This document shows positions 1-7,578 of a DNA stretch of 64,000 nucleotides, piece by piece. The notes below the pieces were generated by a model that saw only the letters and a list, made by a program, of their open reading frames with translations, was not told the origin of the DNA and searched no databases. Every line of letters starts with the position of its first letter. The first letter of the stretch is position 1. This DNA comes from an uncultured Eubacterium sp. (lineage in GTDB: Bacteria > Bacillota > Clostridia > Oscillospirales > Acutalibacteraceae), in the NCBI GenBank assembly GCA_910577195.1, contig CAJTLP010000001.1, positions 186,001 to 250,000 on the forward strand, in the 5' to 3' direction. Made by a program: the position numbers and the translations under genes.

Positions 1-363
1 TGAGCACATTGACCAATGTATCGAATTTAATAGTTCTCCCATAGGCGAAAAAAATCTTGCAAATAAATAGGACAACACAATAATTACAGACAATGAAACT
101 AATGCAATGCGTTTACTTCTCTCATTACTGAATTTACAAAATATCTTTTTACTCATAAAGAGGTATGACAGTACAGCAAATATTACAACTAAAATTCTAC
201 AAATTATATCAATACTTTCTACAGATATATGTGATATCAAATCTTTTGCAATAAAATTGTGAATTAAAAAATATGAAGATAAGTATACAATACCATTTAA
301 TATTTCTGATACAACCATAGAAATTAATAGTATGAAAAAATATTTTAAATCTTTTCTATTCAT
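1..363 (-). CDS. Hydrophobic membrane protein, candidate immunity protein (cut by window start)
   Basis: The reading frame is open for 121 codons from an ATG at 363-361 to the window edge, so the C-terminus is missing. The ATG follows an AGGGGG ribosome binding site at a normal distance. The translated part is strongly hydrophobic, with a segment near residues 8-33, another near 45-70 and a third near 85-105, separated by Lys/Arg-rich stretches, so at least three membrane helices are likely. I do not recognise the family. It starts 26 bases after the stop of the Rhs toxin tip on the same strand, the position normally held by a cognate immunity gene, and a membrane immunity protein would suit a membrane-acting toxin. 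That role is inference from position only. Base composition is markedly AT-rich, as in the neighbouring Rhs fragment. Confidence 0.6.
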   Translation of the reverse strand, partial: MNRKDLKYFFILLISMVVSEILNGIVYLSSYFLIHNFIAKDLISHISVESIDIICRILVVIFAVLSYLFMSKKIFCKFSNERSKRIALVSLSVIIVLSYLFARFFSPMGELLNSIHWSMCS

Positions 364-389
364 TGTAATCCCCCTATATTAAACAATAA

Positions 390-1211
390 CTATATTCTCA
401 AAATATAGTATTCATTATAAAATGTCAATAAAATTTCAAGAGTCTTAGAAGCAGTGGGACCAAGAACAGCGTATGTATTTAATGAAGCATTATCAACGTT
501 TCCAGGAAGGTGAAACCACCTTTTATTTTTAAATTGATAACAAACACTTCTTATATGGGCAAACATATCTTGTATAGGGTGCAACGAATATCCTAGATGT
601 TTAATTCCCAAAAATACATTATTTAAATAAAGGCTATACTGCGTTTGGGTAAAAGTATTATTAGCGCCAAAAATGTTCGTATAATCTGTCCATTTATAAT
701 AAGCATCTGTAGCATTCTGTAAATAATTTTTAGCTATACTTTGTTGTTCATGAGAAATATTACCTCTAACATCTTCACCATTCTTTGTATAGAAATGCCA
801 TTTATCATTTCTTCTCCAATCCACAATTGAACTATACCATATATCCACGTAATCACTATAGTAACCTAATATTTTAGCGTATGCATTACTATAACCAATT
901 ATTGTTGCCCAATAATATGTTCCGTAATACTCTTTTATACCATCAAAATCCAAATAATAAAAATGATTTTCGGTATTCGGATTATATCCATCATGAACAT
1001 CACTACCCCAAGTCCCATTTGGATCATATTTATTTACAGGATTATTACAACAATATGTAAATAAATTTGTTCCGGCATATTCATGTCTTTTTTGTCTAAC
1101 CATTTCCGGTATATCAGAATTTAAAAATCTATGATATGCTGGCATATAATATCGAGATTGAAGATAATATCCACTCAATTCAATATCATAATAATAGCTT
1201 CTGTACAGCAT
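390..1211 (-). CDS. Orphan Rhs-repeat-associated core C-terminal tip with toxin-like domain
   Basis: The first 65 residues match the end of an Rhs-associated core: YRSYYYD, SGYYLQSRYY, FLNSD, GTNLFTYCCNNPVN and KYDPNG. Past the DPNG boundary the sequence is unrelated to Rhs, as expected for the variable toxin tip. That tip is rich in Tyr, Trp and His and contains DVHDGYNPNTENHF, HLGYSLHPIQDMFAH and WFHLPGNVDN. The spaced His/Asp motifs resemble zinc-dependent phospholipase C or S1/P1-nuclease-like folds; that likeness is my inference. The protein has no signal peptide, no Rhs barrel and no delivery domain, so it is a displaced or truncated tip. Core-like codons continue upstream of the first ATG for 27 codons, so the Met may not be a true start. 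A membrane protein follows 26 bases downstream. Confidence 0.75.
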   Translation of the reverse strand: MLYRSYYYDIELSGYYLQSRYYMPAYHRFLNSDIPEMVRQKRHEYAGTNLFTYCCNNPVNKYDPNGTWGSDVHDGYNPNTENHFYYLDFDGIKEYYGTYYWATIIGYSNAYAKILGYYSDYVDIWYSSIVDWRRNDKWHFYTKNGEDVRGNISHEQQSIAKNYLQNATDAYYKWTDYTNIFGANNTFTQTQYSLYLNNVFLGIKHLGYSLHPIQDMFAHIRSVCYQFKNKRWFHLPGNVDNASLNTYAVLGPTASKTLEILLTFYNEYYILRI

Positions 1212-1292
1212 CGGATTAATTTCATCTATTCTGACTGACTCATCATCACCATAAAAATTTGAACTATATGGATTTATTGAATAAAAAACGAT
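1212..1292 (-). pseudogene. Rhs core remnant upstream of the orphan tip
   Basis: In frame with the orphan Rhs tip, 27 further codons are open before a TGA at 1295-1293. They read like Rhs core sequence, ending in DEINP directly before the LYRSYYYD motif, which is the usual order in intact Rhs cores. The large N-terminal part of an Rhs protein is absent and an unrelated gene ends 16 bases further up, so this is most simply the broken edge of a once longer gene. A non-ATG start inside this stretch cannot be excluded. Confidence 0.6.
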
Positions 1293-1310
1293 TCATTTAT
1301 AAAATCATAA

Positions 1311-1748
1311 TCACTCTGCATCCTCTTTTATGGTGAGAATACAACCGAAATTCACCATATTAACAATCAGATAAAGAATACCGCTGAGGACAATCCAAAG
1401 CTTATCCGCTGTTATCGATGCATTGATTGCATTGAATACTGCTGCAAGAAAAACGAGTATAGGTATGACCATAAATATTCCTGCACAGTTTGATATGATT
1501 TCCTTAGGCGAATATGAAACATCTGTTGCAAGGTACGTTGTAACAATGCTTATAAGCATCATTATGGCAATGACAACAGAAAAATTCAGAAGTAAAATCT
1601 GATTCACTGTCAGCTCGGTTGTTATCGGAATGATTGATGTTACATCCTTACCGAGAGCCATTGTAAGCTCCGTTATAACACCTGCTGCCAGAGTCATTAT
1701 ATTAATAGCGCCGAGAAATATCATTGCCGCTCTTTTTGCTGAATTCAT
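1311..1748 (-). CDS. Four-helix membrane protein of unknown function, translationally coupled to hisC
   Basis: A 145-residue protein with four hydrophobic segments at about residues 8-30, 50-71, 87-107 and 117-138, joined by short polar loops, so it is predicted to be an integral membrane protein. I recognise no family or catalytic motif. Its ATG overlaps the hisC stop in an ATGA junction, so it is probably made from the hisC transcript by translational coupling. No terminator-like hairpin was seen between its stop and the Rhs remnant. Base composition is closer to hisC than to the AT-rich Rhs region, so it belongs to the chromosomal side of that boundary. Confidence 0.75.
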   Translation of the reverse strand: MNSAKRAAMIFLGAINIMTLAAGVITELTMALGKDVTSIIPITTELTVNQILLLNFSVVIAIMMLISIVTTYLATDVSYSPKEIISNCAGIFMVIPILVFLAAVFNAINASITADKLWIVLSGILYLIVNMVNFGCILTIKEDAE

Positions 1749-2803
1749 TTTAAGTACTCCTTTACTTCTTTAAGAAAGATATCCATTTCATCATCCGTAC
1801 CAATGGATATACGAACATAATTTTCAATTCTCGGCACTGAGAAATAACGGATATATACTTTTTTGCTCTTAAGATATTCAAACATATCCTTCATTGATAA
1901 ATCATCCTTCGTTGCAAAAAGGAAATTCGTCTGTGAATCAAGCACCCTAAAGCCAAGTGCCCTGAGCTCATCCGTAACACGGGAACGTGTCTTTATAATC
2001 TTATTACAGGTTTCGGTAAAATATTCATAATCAAGAACACTTGCTACACCTGCTGCAATGGATACGGAATCTATCGTATAAGAATTATATGAATTCTTGA
2101 CCGCCTCCAGAACGGAAATCAGTTTTTCACTGCCGATAGCAAAGCCTATTCTCAGTCCTGCAAGAGAACGTGATTTTGAAAATGTACCTGTTACAAGCAG
2201 ATTTTCATATTTCTTTGTCAGTTCTACTGACGATACTCCGCCGAAATCCACATAAGCCTCATCAATAATCACAACACTGTCCTGATTATATTCCATCAGC
2301 TTTTCAACAAACTCTGTTCCCTCACCTAAGGAGGTGGGAGCATTCGGATTCGGAATCACTACTCCGCCGTTTTTTTCCTTATAATCCTCAACATTAATTC
2401 TGAAATCATCACCTACAGGGTAATTCTTATACGAGATGTTAAAAAGGGAGCACCATACAGGATAAAAGCTGTAAGTCAAATCCGGATAAACAATCGGTAA
2501 ATCACTGTTGAACAGGGCCTGAAAAGCAATCGCAATCACATCATCAGAGCCATTGCCTAAAAATACATTTTTTATATCCACATTATAATAATCTGCAAGT
2601 GCCTGCTTGAGTGGTGTGGCATTCGCATTGGGATAGAATCTGAGTGATGATGCGTTAAATTTTTCAATTGCCTCAAATACCTTCGGTGACGGCGGATAAG
2701 GATTTTCGTTTGCATTTATTTTAACGATATCCTTTTCACTGCTCTGCTCACCGGGCACATAGGGATCAATATCTCTTAAATTTTTCGTCCATAAATTTTC
2801 CAT
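1745..2803 (-). CDS. hisC: Histidinol-phosphate aminotransferase
   Basis: This PLP enzyme swaps the amino group between histidinol phosphate/imidazole-acetol phosphate and glutamate/2-oxoglutarate in histidine synthesis; some family members also act on aromatic amino acids. The 352-residue length is normal. The N-terminus carries the KINANENPYPPSP substrate-binding motif near residue 30, then LGNGSDD (PLP phosphate contacts), DEAYVDF at 181-187, and the Schiff-base lysine K210 in TFSKSRSLAG. It is the first gene behind a good sigma-A promoter and overlaps the next gene by four bases. No other his genes lie nearby, so it is separated from the main histidine operon; a role in the aromatic aminotransferase step cannot be ruled out, since tyrA and pheA lie about 40 kb away. 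Confidence 0.95.
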   Translation of the reverse strand: MENLWTKNLRDIDPYVPGEQSSEKDIVKINANENPYPPSPKVFEAIEKFNASSLRFYPNANATPLKQALADYYNVDIKNVFLGNGSDDVIAIAFQALFNSDLPIVYPDLTYSFYPVWCSLFNISYKNYPVGDDFRINVEDYKEKNGGVVIPNPNAPTSLGEGTEFVEKLMEYNQDSVVIIDEAYVDFGGVSSVELTKKYENLLVTGTFSKSRSLAGLRIGFAIGSEKLISVLEAVKNSYNSYTIDSVSIAAGVASVLDYEYFTETCNKIIKTRSRVTDELRALGFRVLDSQTNFLFATKDDLSMKDMFEYLKSKKVYIRYFSVPRIENYVRISIGTDDEMDIFLKEVKEYLK

Positions 2804-2822
2804 AGTCGTTACCTCTTCGGAT

Positions 2823-2851
2823 ATTTTAGCACATTAAAGTATTTTAATCAA
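2823..2851 (-). promoter_or_regulatory. Sigma-A promoter of hisC
   Basis: On the minus strand TTGATT (2851-2846) and TAAAAT (2828-2823) are separated by exactly 17 bases, with the hisC start about 20 bases further on behind AGAGG. Confidence 0.6.
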
Positions 2852-2885
2852 CCAAAACATCAGGAAATTGAAAGTGTCTTAAATA

Positions 2886-2914
2886 TTGTTATAAATAAAA
2901 ATATATGATAAAAT
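2886..2914 (+). promoter_or_regulatory. Sigma-A promoter of rmuC
   Basis: TTGTTA at 2886-2891 and TAAAAT at 2909-2914 have a 17-base spacer. An AAAGGAG ribosome binding site follows just ahead of the rmuC ATG. Confidence 0.6.
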
Positions 2915-2935
2915 AGAAAGCAAAGGAGATATATT

Positions 2936-4135
2936 ATGGAATTCACATCTTACATACTCGTTGCACTGTGTGCAATTATCATTATTTTACTTATCATTCT
3001 TTTAATAAAAAAGCCTAAGGCGGACAACGCATCTGAACTGATTCATCAAAAGCTGGATATCAATGCAAAGAACAGCTATGAGCAGATGAAATATCTGTCA
3101 AAGCAAATGCAGTCCTTAACCGAAAAAAATTATGAACAACAGATAAGGCTCATTGAAACACTGAACGAAAATGCAGAAAAGCAAACACGTCTTACAGGAG
3201 AGGCTATCAGCTCTATGCAGAAAAGCAATGAGGAAAAGCTGGAGCTTATGCGAAAAACGGTTGACGAAAAGCTGACTGAAACACTGAATCAAAGGCTTAA
3301 TGCATCCTTCAAAACCGTATCGGAACAGCTTTCAAATGTATACAGAAGTCTCGGCGAAATGAAGGAGCTTTCAAGCGGTGTAACGGATAACGTCAAGGGG
3401 CTCAACCGTGTGCTTACAAATGTTAAGGCAAGAGGCACTTGGGCAGAGGTACAACTTGGGAATATACTTGACCAGACCATTCCGAATATGTACGAAACCA
3501 ATGTTCAGACAAATCCGAAATACAACGGAAGAGTTGAATTTGCAGTAAAAATACCAAACAGCGAAAACAGCACCTTTACCTACTTGCCGATTGACTCCAA
3601 ATTTCCTATGGAGGACTATGCAAGGCTATCCGCTGCTGCTGAAATCGGAGATACCGAAGCACTTGAAAAAGCAAAAAAAGCACTTGAGACGCGTATCAAA
3701 GATGAAGCTAAGCTGATAAAACAATACATAAGCTCACCTGAAACCACGCCATTTGCTATTATGTATCTTGCAACAGAAGGACTTTATGCTGAAATTACGG
3801 CATCACGTACAGGTATTGCAGAAAAGCTCCAGGCTGAAGGAATTATGATTGCAGGACCGTCAACCATTACTGCTCTTTTGAATTCACTGGCTATGGGCTT
3901 CAAAACAATAGCTATAAACGAAAAGGCAAACGAGGTATGGAAAATACTCGGTGCAGCTAAGACACAGTATGAAAAATTCGGTGACTTGCTTGCAAAGGCA
4001 CGCAAAAAAATTGACGATGCCGGCAAAGCACTTGATGAGGCTGATCACCGTAACGATATTATACAAAAGAATCTAAGAAAGGTTGAAACGCTAAACTTAT
4101 CCGACTCTGCGGATATTTTAGGAATTGAAGAATAA
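2936..4135 (+). CDS. rmuC: RmuC-family DNA recombination protein
   Basis: RmuC proteins are putative nucleases linked to control of recombination at inverted repeats; the biochemistry is poorly known. The layout is typical: one N-terminal membrane helix at residues 5-25, a long Gln/Lys/Glu-rich coiled coil to about residue 150, then the conserved globular domain with the signatures VKARGTWAEVQLG and LPIDSKFPMEDYARL, and a helical C-terminus. The length, 399 residues, is normal for Clostridia. The ATG follows AAAGGAG. The stop overlaps the next start by one base (TAATG), so the two genes are co-translated. Confidence 0.92.
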   Translation: MEFTSYILVALCAIIIILLIILLIKKPKADNASELIHQKLDINAKNSYEQMKYLSKQMQSLTEKNYEQQIRLIETLNENAEKQTRLTGEAISSMQKSNEEKLELMRKTVDEKLTETLNQRLNASFKTVSEQLSNVYRSLGEMKELSSGVTDNVKGLNRVLTNVKARGTWAEVQLGNILDQTIPNMYETNVQTNPKYNGRVEFAVKIPNSENSTFTYLPIDSKFPMEDYARLSAAAEIGDTEALEKAKKALETRIKDEAKLIKQYISSPETTPFAIMYLATEGLYAEITASRTGIAEKLQAEGIMIAGPSTITALLNSLAMGFKTIAINEKANEVWKILGAAKTQYEKFGDLLAKARKKIDDAGKALDEADHRNDIIQKNLRKVETLNLSDSADILGIEE

Positions 4136-4551
4136 TGGAAATAAAACAATATAACGGACTTTGTGACGATGCAATGTATATAAGAAAAACTGTATTTATT
4201 GACGAACAGGGCTTTCGTGATGAATTTGATGAAATAGATAAAAAAGCGGTGCATCTTGTGGCATATGATGAGGACAAACCCATTGCTACCTGCCGTTTCT
4301 TCTGGAGCGATGAAAGAAACACATATCTTCTTGGCAGACTTGCAATACTTAAGGAATACAGAAAAAATCATCTGGGCTCAATAATTATGAATAAGGCCGA
4401 AGCACTTGTCAGAGAAAATAACGGAGTATCTATCGAGCTTCACGCACAGGAACAGGCTATAAAATTTTACGAAAAGCAGGGATACTCTGTCTGCAGTGAA
4501 ATGGAATATGAAGAACACTGTCCTCACTACTGGATGAGAAAAAAATTATAG
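4135..4551 (+). CDS. GNAT-family N-acetyltransferase
   Basis: A small acetyl-CoA-dependent acyltransferase of the GNAT superfamily, 138 residues, single domain. The strand preceding the CoA site reads YLLGRLAILKEYRKNHLGS, containing the R/Q-x-x-G-x-A-type pyrophosphate loop in degenerate form, followed by the helix NKAEALVREN and the FYEKQGY motif near residue 110 that marks most GNATs. The N-terminal IRKTVFIDEQGFRDEFDEID resembles the ElaA/YjcF-like subgroup. The substrate cannot be told from sequence. It overlaps rmuC by one base, and no independent promoter is visible. Confidence 0.88.
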   Translation: MEIKQYNGLCDDAMYIRKTVFIDEQGFRDEFDEIDKKAVHLVAYDEDKPIATCRFFWSDERNTYLLGRLAILKEYRKNHLGSIIMNKAEALVRENNGVSIELHAQEQAIKFYEKQGYSVCSEMEYEEHCPHYWMRKKL

Positions 4552-4642
4552 AATTATATATCACGACAAAAATCAACAAAAAAACCCAAATATTTATGAT
4601 ATTTTTAAAATAGTATAATATATTTTAATTTGGGTGATCATT

Positions 4643-7507
4643 ATGAGAAAATGTTTAGCAATACTTTTAACTTTTACCTCGATAATATCCTGTTGTATTA
4701 TTTCCTGTTATGAATACAAAAAGGATACTGTTATCACCTATGAAGATGCTAAACAATTTGCTGATGATGTAAAAGAACTCAACTCAAAAAATTATGATAT
4801 TTCAAACCGGCTCATTGTAAGTTCAGATAAAGATATAGACACGATGGGTGCAATTGACAAGGCTGTTTGTGCTGATCATACTTACATACTTCAATACAGC
4901 AGCAAAGAATCTATGCAAAAAGCATATGAATATTATGATTCACTCACATATATTGAAAATGTTGGACAGGATGAAAAGCTTATAACAACATGTGAAGATA
5001 CCAATGATAACTTTGATTTTGAGGCACAATGCATAAGCACAGCGAGAACGAATATTGATGACGCCATAAAGCTGATTCACGAAGAAAACATTGAATTGCC
5101 TGAAATCACAATTGGTATAGTGGATTCAGGCGTTTCAATAACTCCAACAACGAAAAACCGTTTTGACGGCGGACACACCTATTCCAAAAGATTTAAAGAA
5201 GACGGTACAGAAGATATAAACGGTCATGGCACAAAGGTTGCAGGAACTATAATCCTTAACACACTTGACAATATCCGTATTCGTTCCTATCAGGCATTGG
5301 ATGAAAATGGTGATGGATGCATATCAGATATATATTCACAAATGAACTTAGCAATATCAGAGGGGTGTAAAATAATAAATTGCAGTTTTATTGCACCCGG
5401 ATATAAATATGAATTCCAAAAGCTGGCTGATTATGCAGAGGAAAAGGGAACCATTATCGTGTGTGCCTCCGGAAATGATAAAAAAGATTTATCAAATTAT
5501 AACGGATATCCGGCAAAAATAGAAAATGTTATAACCGTCGGCTCCATAACTATTTCAAACTCAATTTCTTCATCTAAAGCCAATTATGGTGACGTCCTTG
5601 ATATATATGCACCGGGATACGGATTAAAATGTTTCAATTACGATAGTAATAATAATTTAACCTTAGGACAATGGTCAGGAACATCTGCAGCTGCACCTGT
5701 AATAAGTGCAGTATGCTCATTGCTTCTTACAGCAAAGCCTAAAATCACCTATCAAGAAATCGAGGATTTATTTGCTCGAACAGGCAATGCCATTGATGAT
5801 GATAACTGTACTGAATCCAATCGATTAAATGTAGATGCTTATGGTGCAGTTAAGTATCTTTTAGACGCTGAATTAGAGCAGTGTACAATTAACTATACAA
5901 TAGGAAAAAATAAAGAAACCAATTATACAGAAGCAATACTTGATACTGATCAGAACTCAGAATTATGGTATTGCCGCATTTATGGTGATTATTTTGATAA
6001 AACATTGCCTGAGAATGAACTATATTCAAATTACCTATATGATAATTCACCTATATCAACATTCTCTTATTACAATATTTCTGTCTGTGCATTTGCACCG
6101 CATAAAACAAAAAGTGATTCAAAACTTATTATGCTGCCGTTATACTACAATAAAAAGGATTATACGATTACCAAAGCAGCATCAGAAAACGCAAATAACA
6201 TACTTAAACAATGCTGTATATTTGACCAATCAACTATTGATATACCAAGTGTAATTGATGGTGTGGAGATACAGGAAATCGGTTCTATGTGCTTTGCTGG
6301 GAATCCGGCAGTGGAAACCATTATTCTTCCTGAAAGTGTTAAGATAATCGGTGCGTATGCATTTGCCAATTGTCCTAATTTAAAAACAGTTATTGCTCCC
6401 GGCGTGACCGAATGCAAGCACGCAGCTTTCTATGCCAGTGACAAACTGGAAAATGTATCTATCCCCAATCTGTCAACTGCCAATACGGCTTTATTTAAAA
6501 ATTGCAGTGCTCTCAGGAAGCTGCAATGCAAACCATTAACGCAGATTTGCAATCAGGCTTTTTACGGATGTACAAGCCTTGAATCACTGGAAGTTGATGA
6601 TAACGATTTAAGCTTCTGTACCAACACATTTAACGGTTGTGACAACCTGACGCTGTCTGTTAAAGAAAACAGCTATATGCATCGGTTTGCTGCAGATAAC
6701 AACATCCCCTTCACCTTAGCAAACGGTCTGTCCGTAAATGAATGCAGCCACAGTAATACAGAAATCATTAAAGATGTAAAAAAGGACTGTTATCATAACG
6801 GATATACAGCTTACTTATGCCGTGACTGTAATAGCGTATATACGCTTTTTGATTACTGTACAGGACATGAATATAGGACTGAAACAATAAATCCTACCTG
6901 TACTGAGTATAAACAAATTAAGCATCAGTGCAAAAATTGTCCATACTCATACAATGAGAGAATAGGTAATTACTTAGTCCCCCATGATACATATACAGTT
7001 GTTTATCTTGACGCAACTGTATCAAAAACAGGAAGAGCGTATACTTATTGTAAAAATTGCGACACGAAACTGCCTGATACAATTATTCCGTCATTGGCAC
7101 CATATACGGTAAAGGGTACTGCAGTAATTGCTGAGGACAGAAATTTAACTTCACAAAATAACTATCCGCTTTCAAATGTAAGTATAACAATCAACGGCGA
7201 GTTAGTGGCTGTCACTGATAAAAACGGCGAATTTAATATAAATCTTAATAGTGGAAACTACACAGCTTATCTCACGCATCCAAGCGGCTTTGACAAAGTC
7301 ATTGAATTTACCGTAGATAATCGTTCGGTCACAATCGAAGAGCCTATACCATTAATAGCCTGTGACTGGCATAAAGACGGCATTATTAATGCAAAGGATT
7401 ACGCAAAGCTGAAAAACACCGACACGGTTTATGGATATGACGTGAATGGTGACTACCTAATAAATGATATAGAATATGAAATATTTGAAAACTGTATAAC
7501 ATATTAA
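4643..7507 (+). CDS. Secreted subtilisin-like protease with LRR, Cys-pair and dockerin-like domains
   Basis: A 954-residue multidomain exoenzyme. A hydrophobic N-terminus with a CCIISC stretch at about residues 5-23 acts as signal peptide, possibly lipoprotein type. The S8 catalytic domain has D161 in GIVDSG, H195 in GHGTKVAGT, oxyanion Asn in CASGND and S348 in GTSAAAP, so the triad is complete. Residues ~539-660 are BspA-type leucine-rich repeats (FAGNPAVETIILPES, FANCPNLKTV, FYGCTSLESL). Residues ~700-806 hold CxxC pairs (CRDC, CKNC twice) like small zinc ribbons, ~820-900 a carboxypeptidase-regulatory-like beta domain, and ~907-954 two calcium-loop repeats, DWHKDGIINAKDY and DVNGDYLINDIEY, as in a type I dockerin. 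I chose the ATG six bases after TTTGGGTG; a GTG at 4634 lies inside that site. The dockerin suggests attachment to a cohesin scaffold. Confidence 0.88.
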   Translation: MRKCLAILLTFTSIISCCIISCYEYKKDTVITYEDAKQFADDVKELNSKNYDISNRLIVSSDKDIDTMGAIDKAVCADHTYILQYSSKESMQKAYEYYDSLTYIENVGQDEKLITTCEDTNDNFDFEAQCISTARTNIDDAIKLIHEENIELPEITIGIVDSGVSITPTTKNRFDGGHTYSKRFKEDGTEDINGHGTKVAGTIILNTLDNIRIRSYQALDENGDGCISDIYSQMNLAISEGCKIINCSFIAPGYKYEFQKLADYAEEKGTIIVCASGNDKKDLSNYNGYPAKIENVITVGSITISNSISSSKANYGDVLDIYAPGYGLKCFNYDSNNNLTLGQWSGTSAAAPVISAVCSLLLTAKPKITYQEIEDLFARTGNAIDDDNCTESNRLNVDAYGAVKYLLDAELEQCTINYTIGKNKETNYTEAILDTDQNSELWYCRIYGDYFDKTLPENELYSNYLYDNSPISTFSYYNISVCAFAPHKTKSDSKLIMLPLYYNKKDYTITKAASENANNILKQCCIFDQSTIDIPSVIDGVEIQEIGSMCFAGNPAVETIILPESVKIIGAYAFANCPNLKTVIAPGVTECKHAAFYASDKLENVSIPNLSTANTALFKNCSALRKLQCKPLTQICNQAFYGCTSLESLEVDDNDLSFCTNTFNGCDNLTLSVKENSYMHRFAADNNIPFTLANGLSVNECSHSNTEIIKDVKKDCYHNGYTAYLCRDCNSVYTLFDYCTGHEYRTETINPTCTEYKQIKHQCKNCPYSYNERIGNYLVPHDTYTVVYLDATVSKTGRAYTYCKNCDTKLPDTIIPSLAPYTVKGTAVIAEDRNLTSQNNYPLSNVSITINGELVAVTDKNGEFNINLNSGNYTAYLTHPSGFDKVIEFTVDNRSVTIEEPIPLIACDWHKDGIINAKDYAKLKNTDTVYGYDVNGDYLINDIEYEIFENCITY

Positions 7508-7510
7508 CAT

Positions 7511-7553
7511 AAAAAGCACGCAACATAAATTCAATCTGTGTTGCGTGCTTTTT
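7511..7553. terminator. Bidirectional rho-independent terminator
   Basis: AAAAAGCACGCAACA at 7511-7525 pairs with TGTTGCGTGCTTTTT at 7539-7553 across a short loop. A/T tracts on both sides let it end both the protease gene and the converging pcrA. Confidence 0.9.
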
Positions 7554-7578
7554 ATATATGATTCAGATATTCAACTGA

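Noticed and set aside
4634..4642. GTG at 4634 as start of the subtilase gene
   Set aside because: It lies within the GGGTG ribosome binding site of the ATG at 4643.
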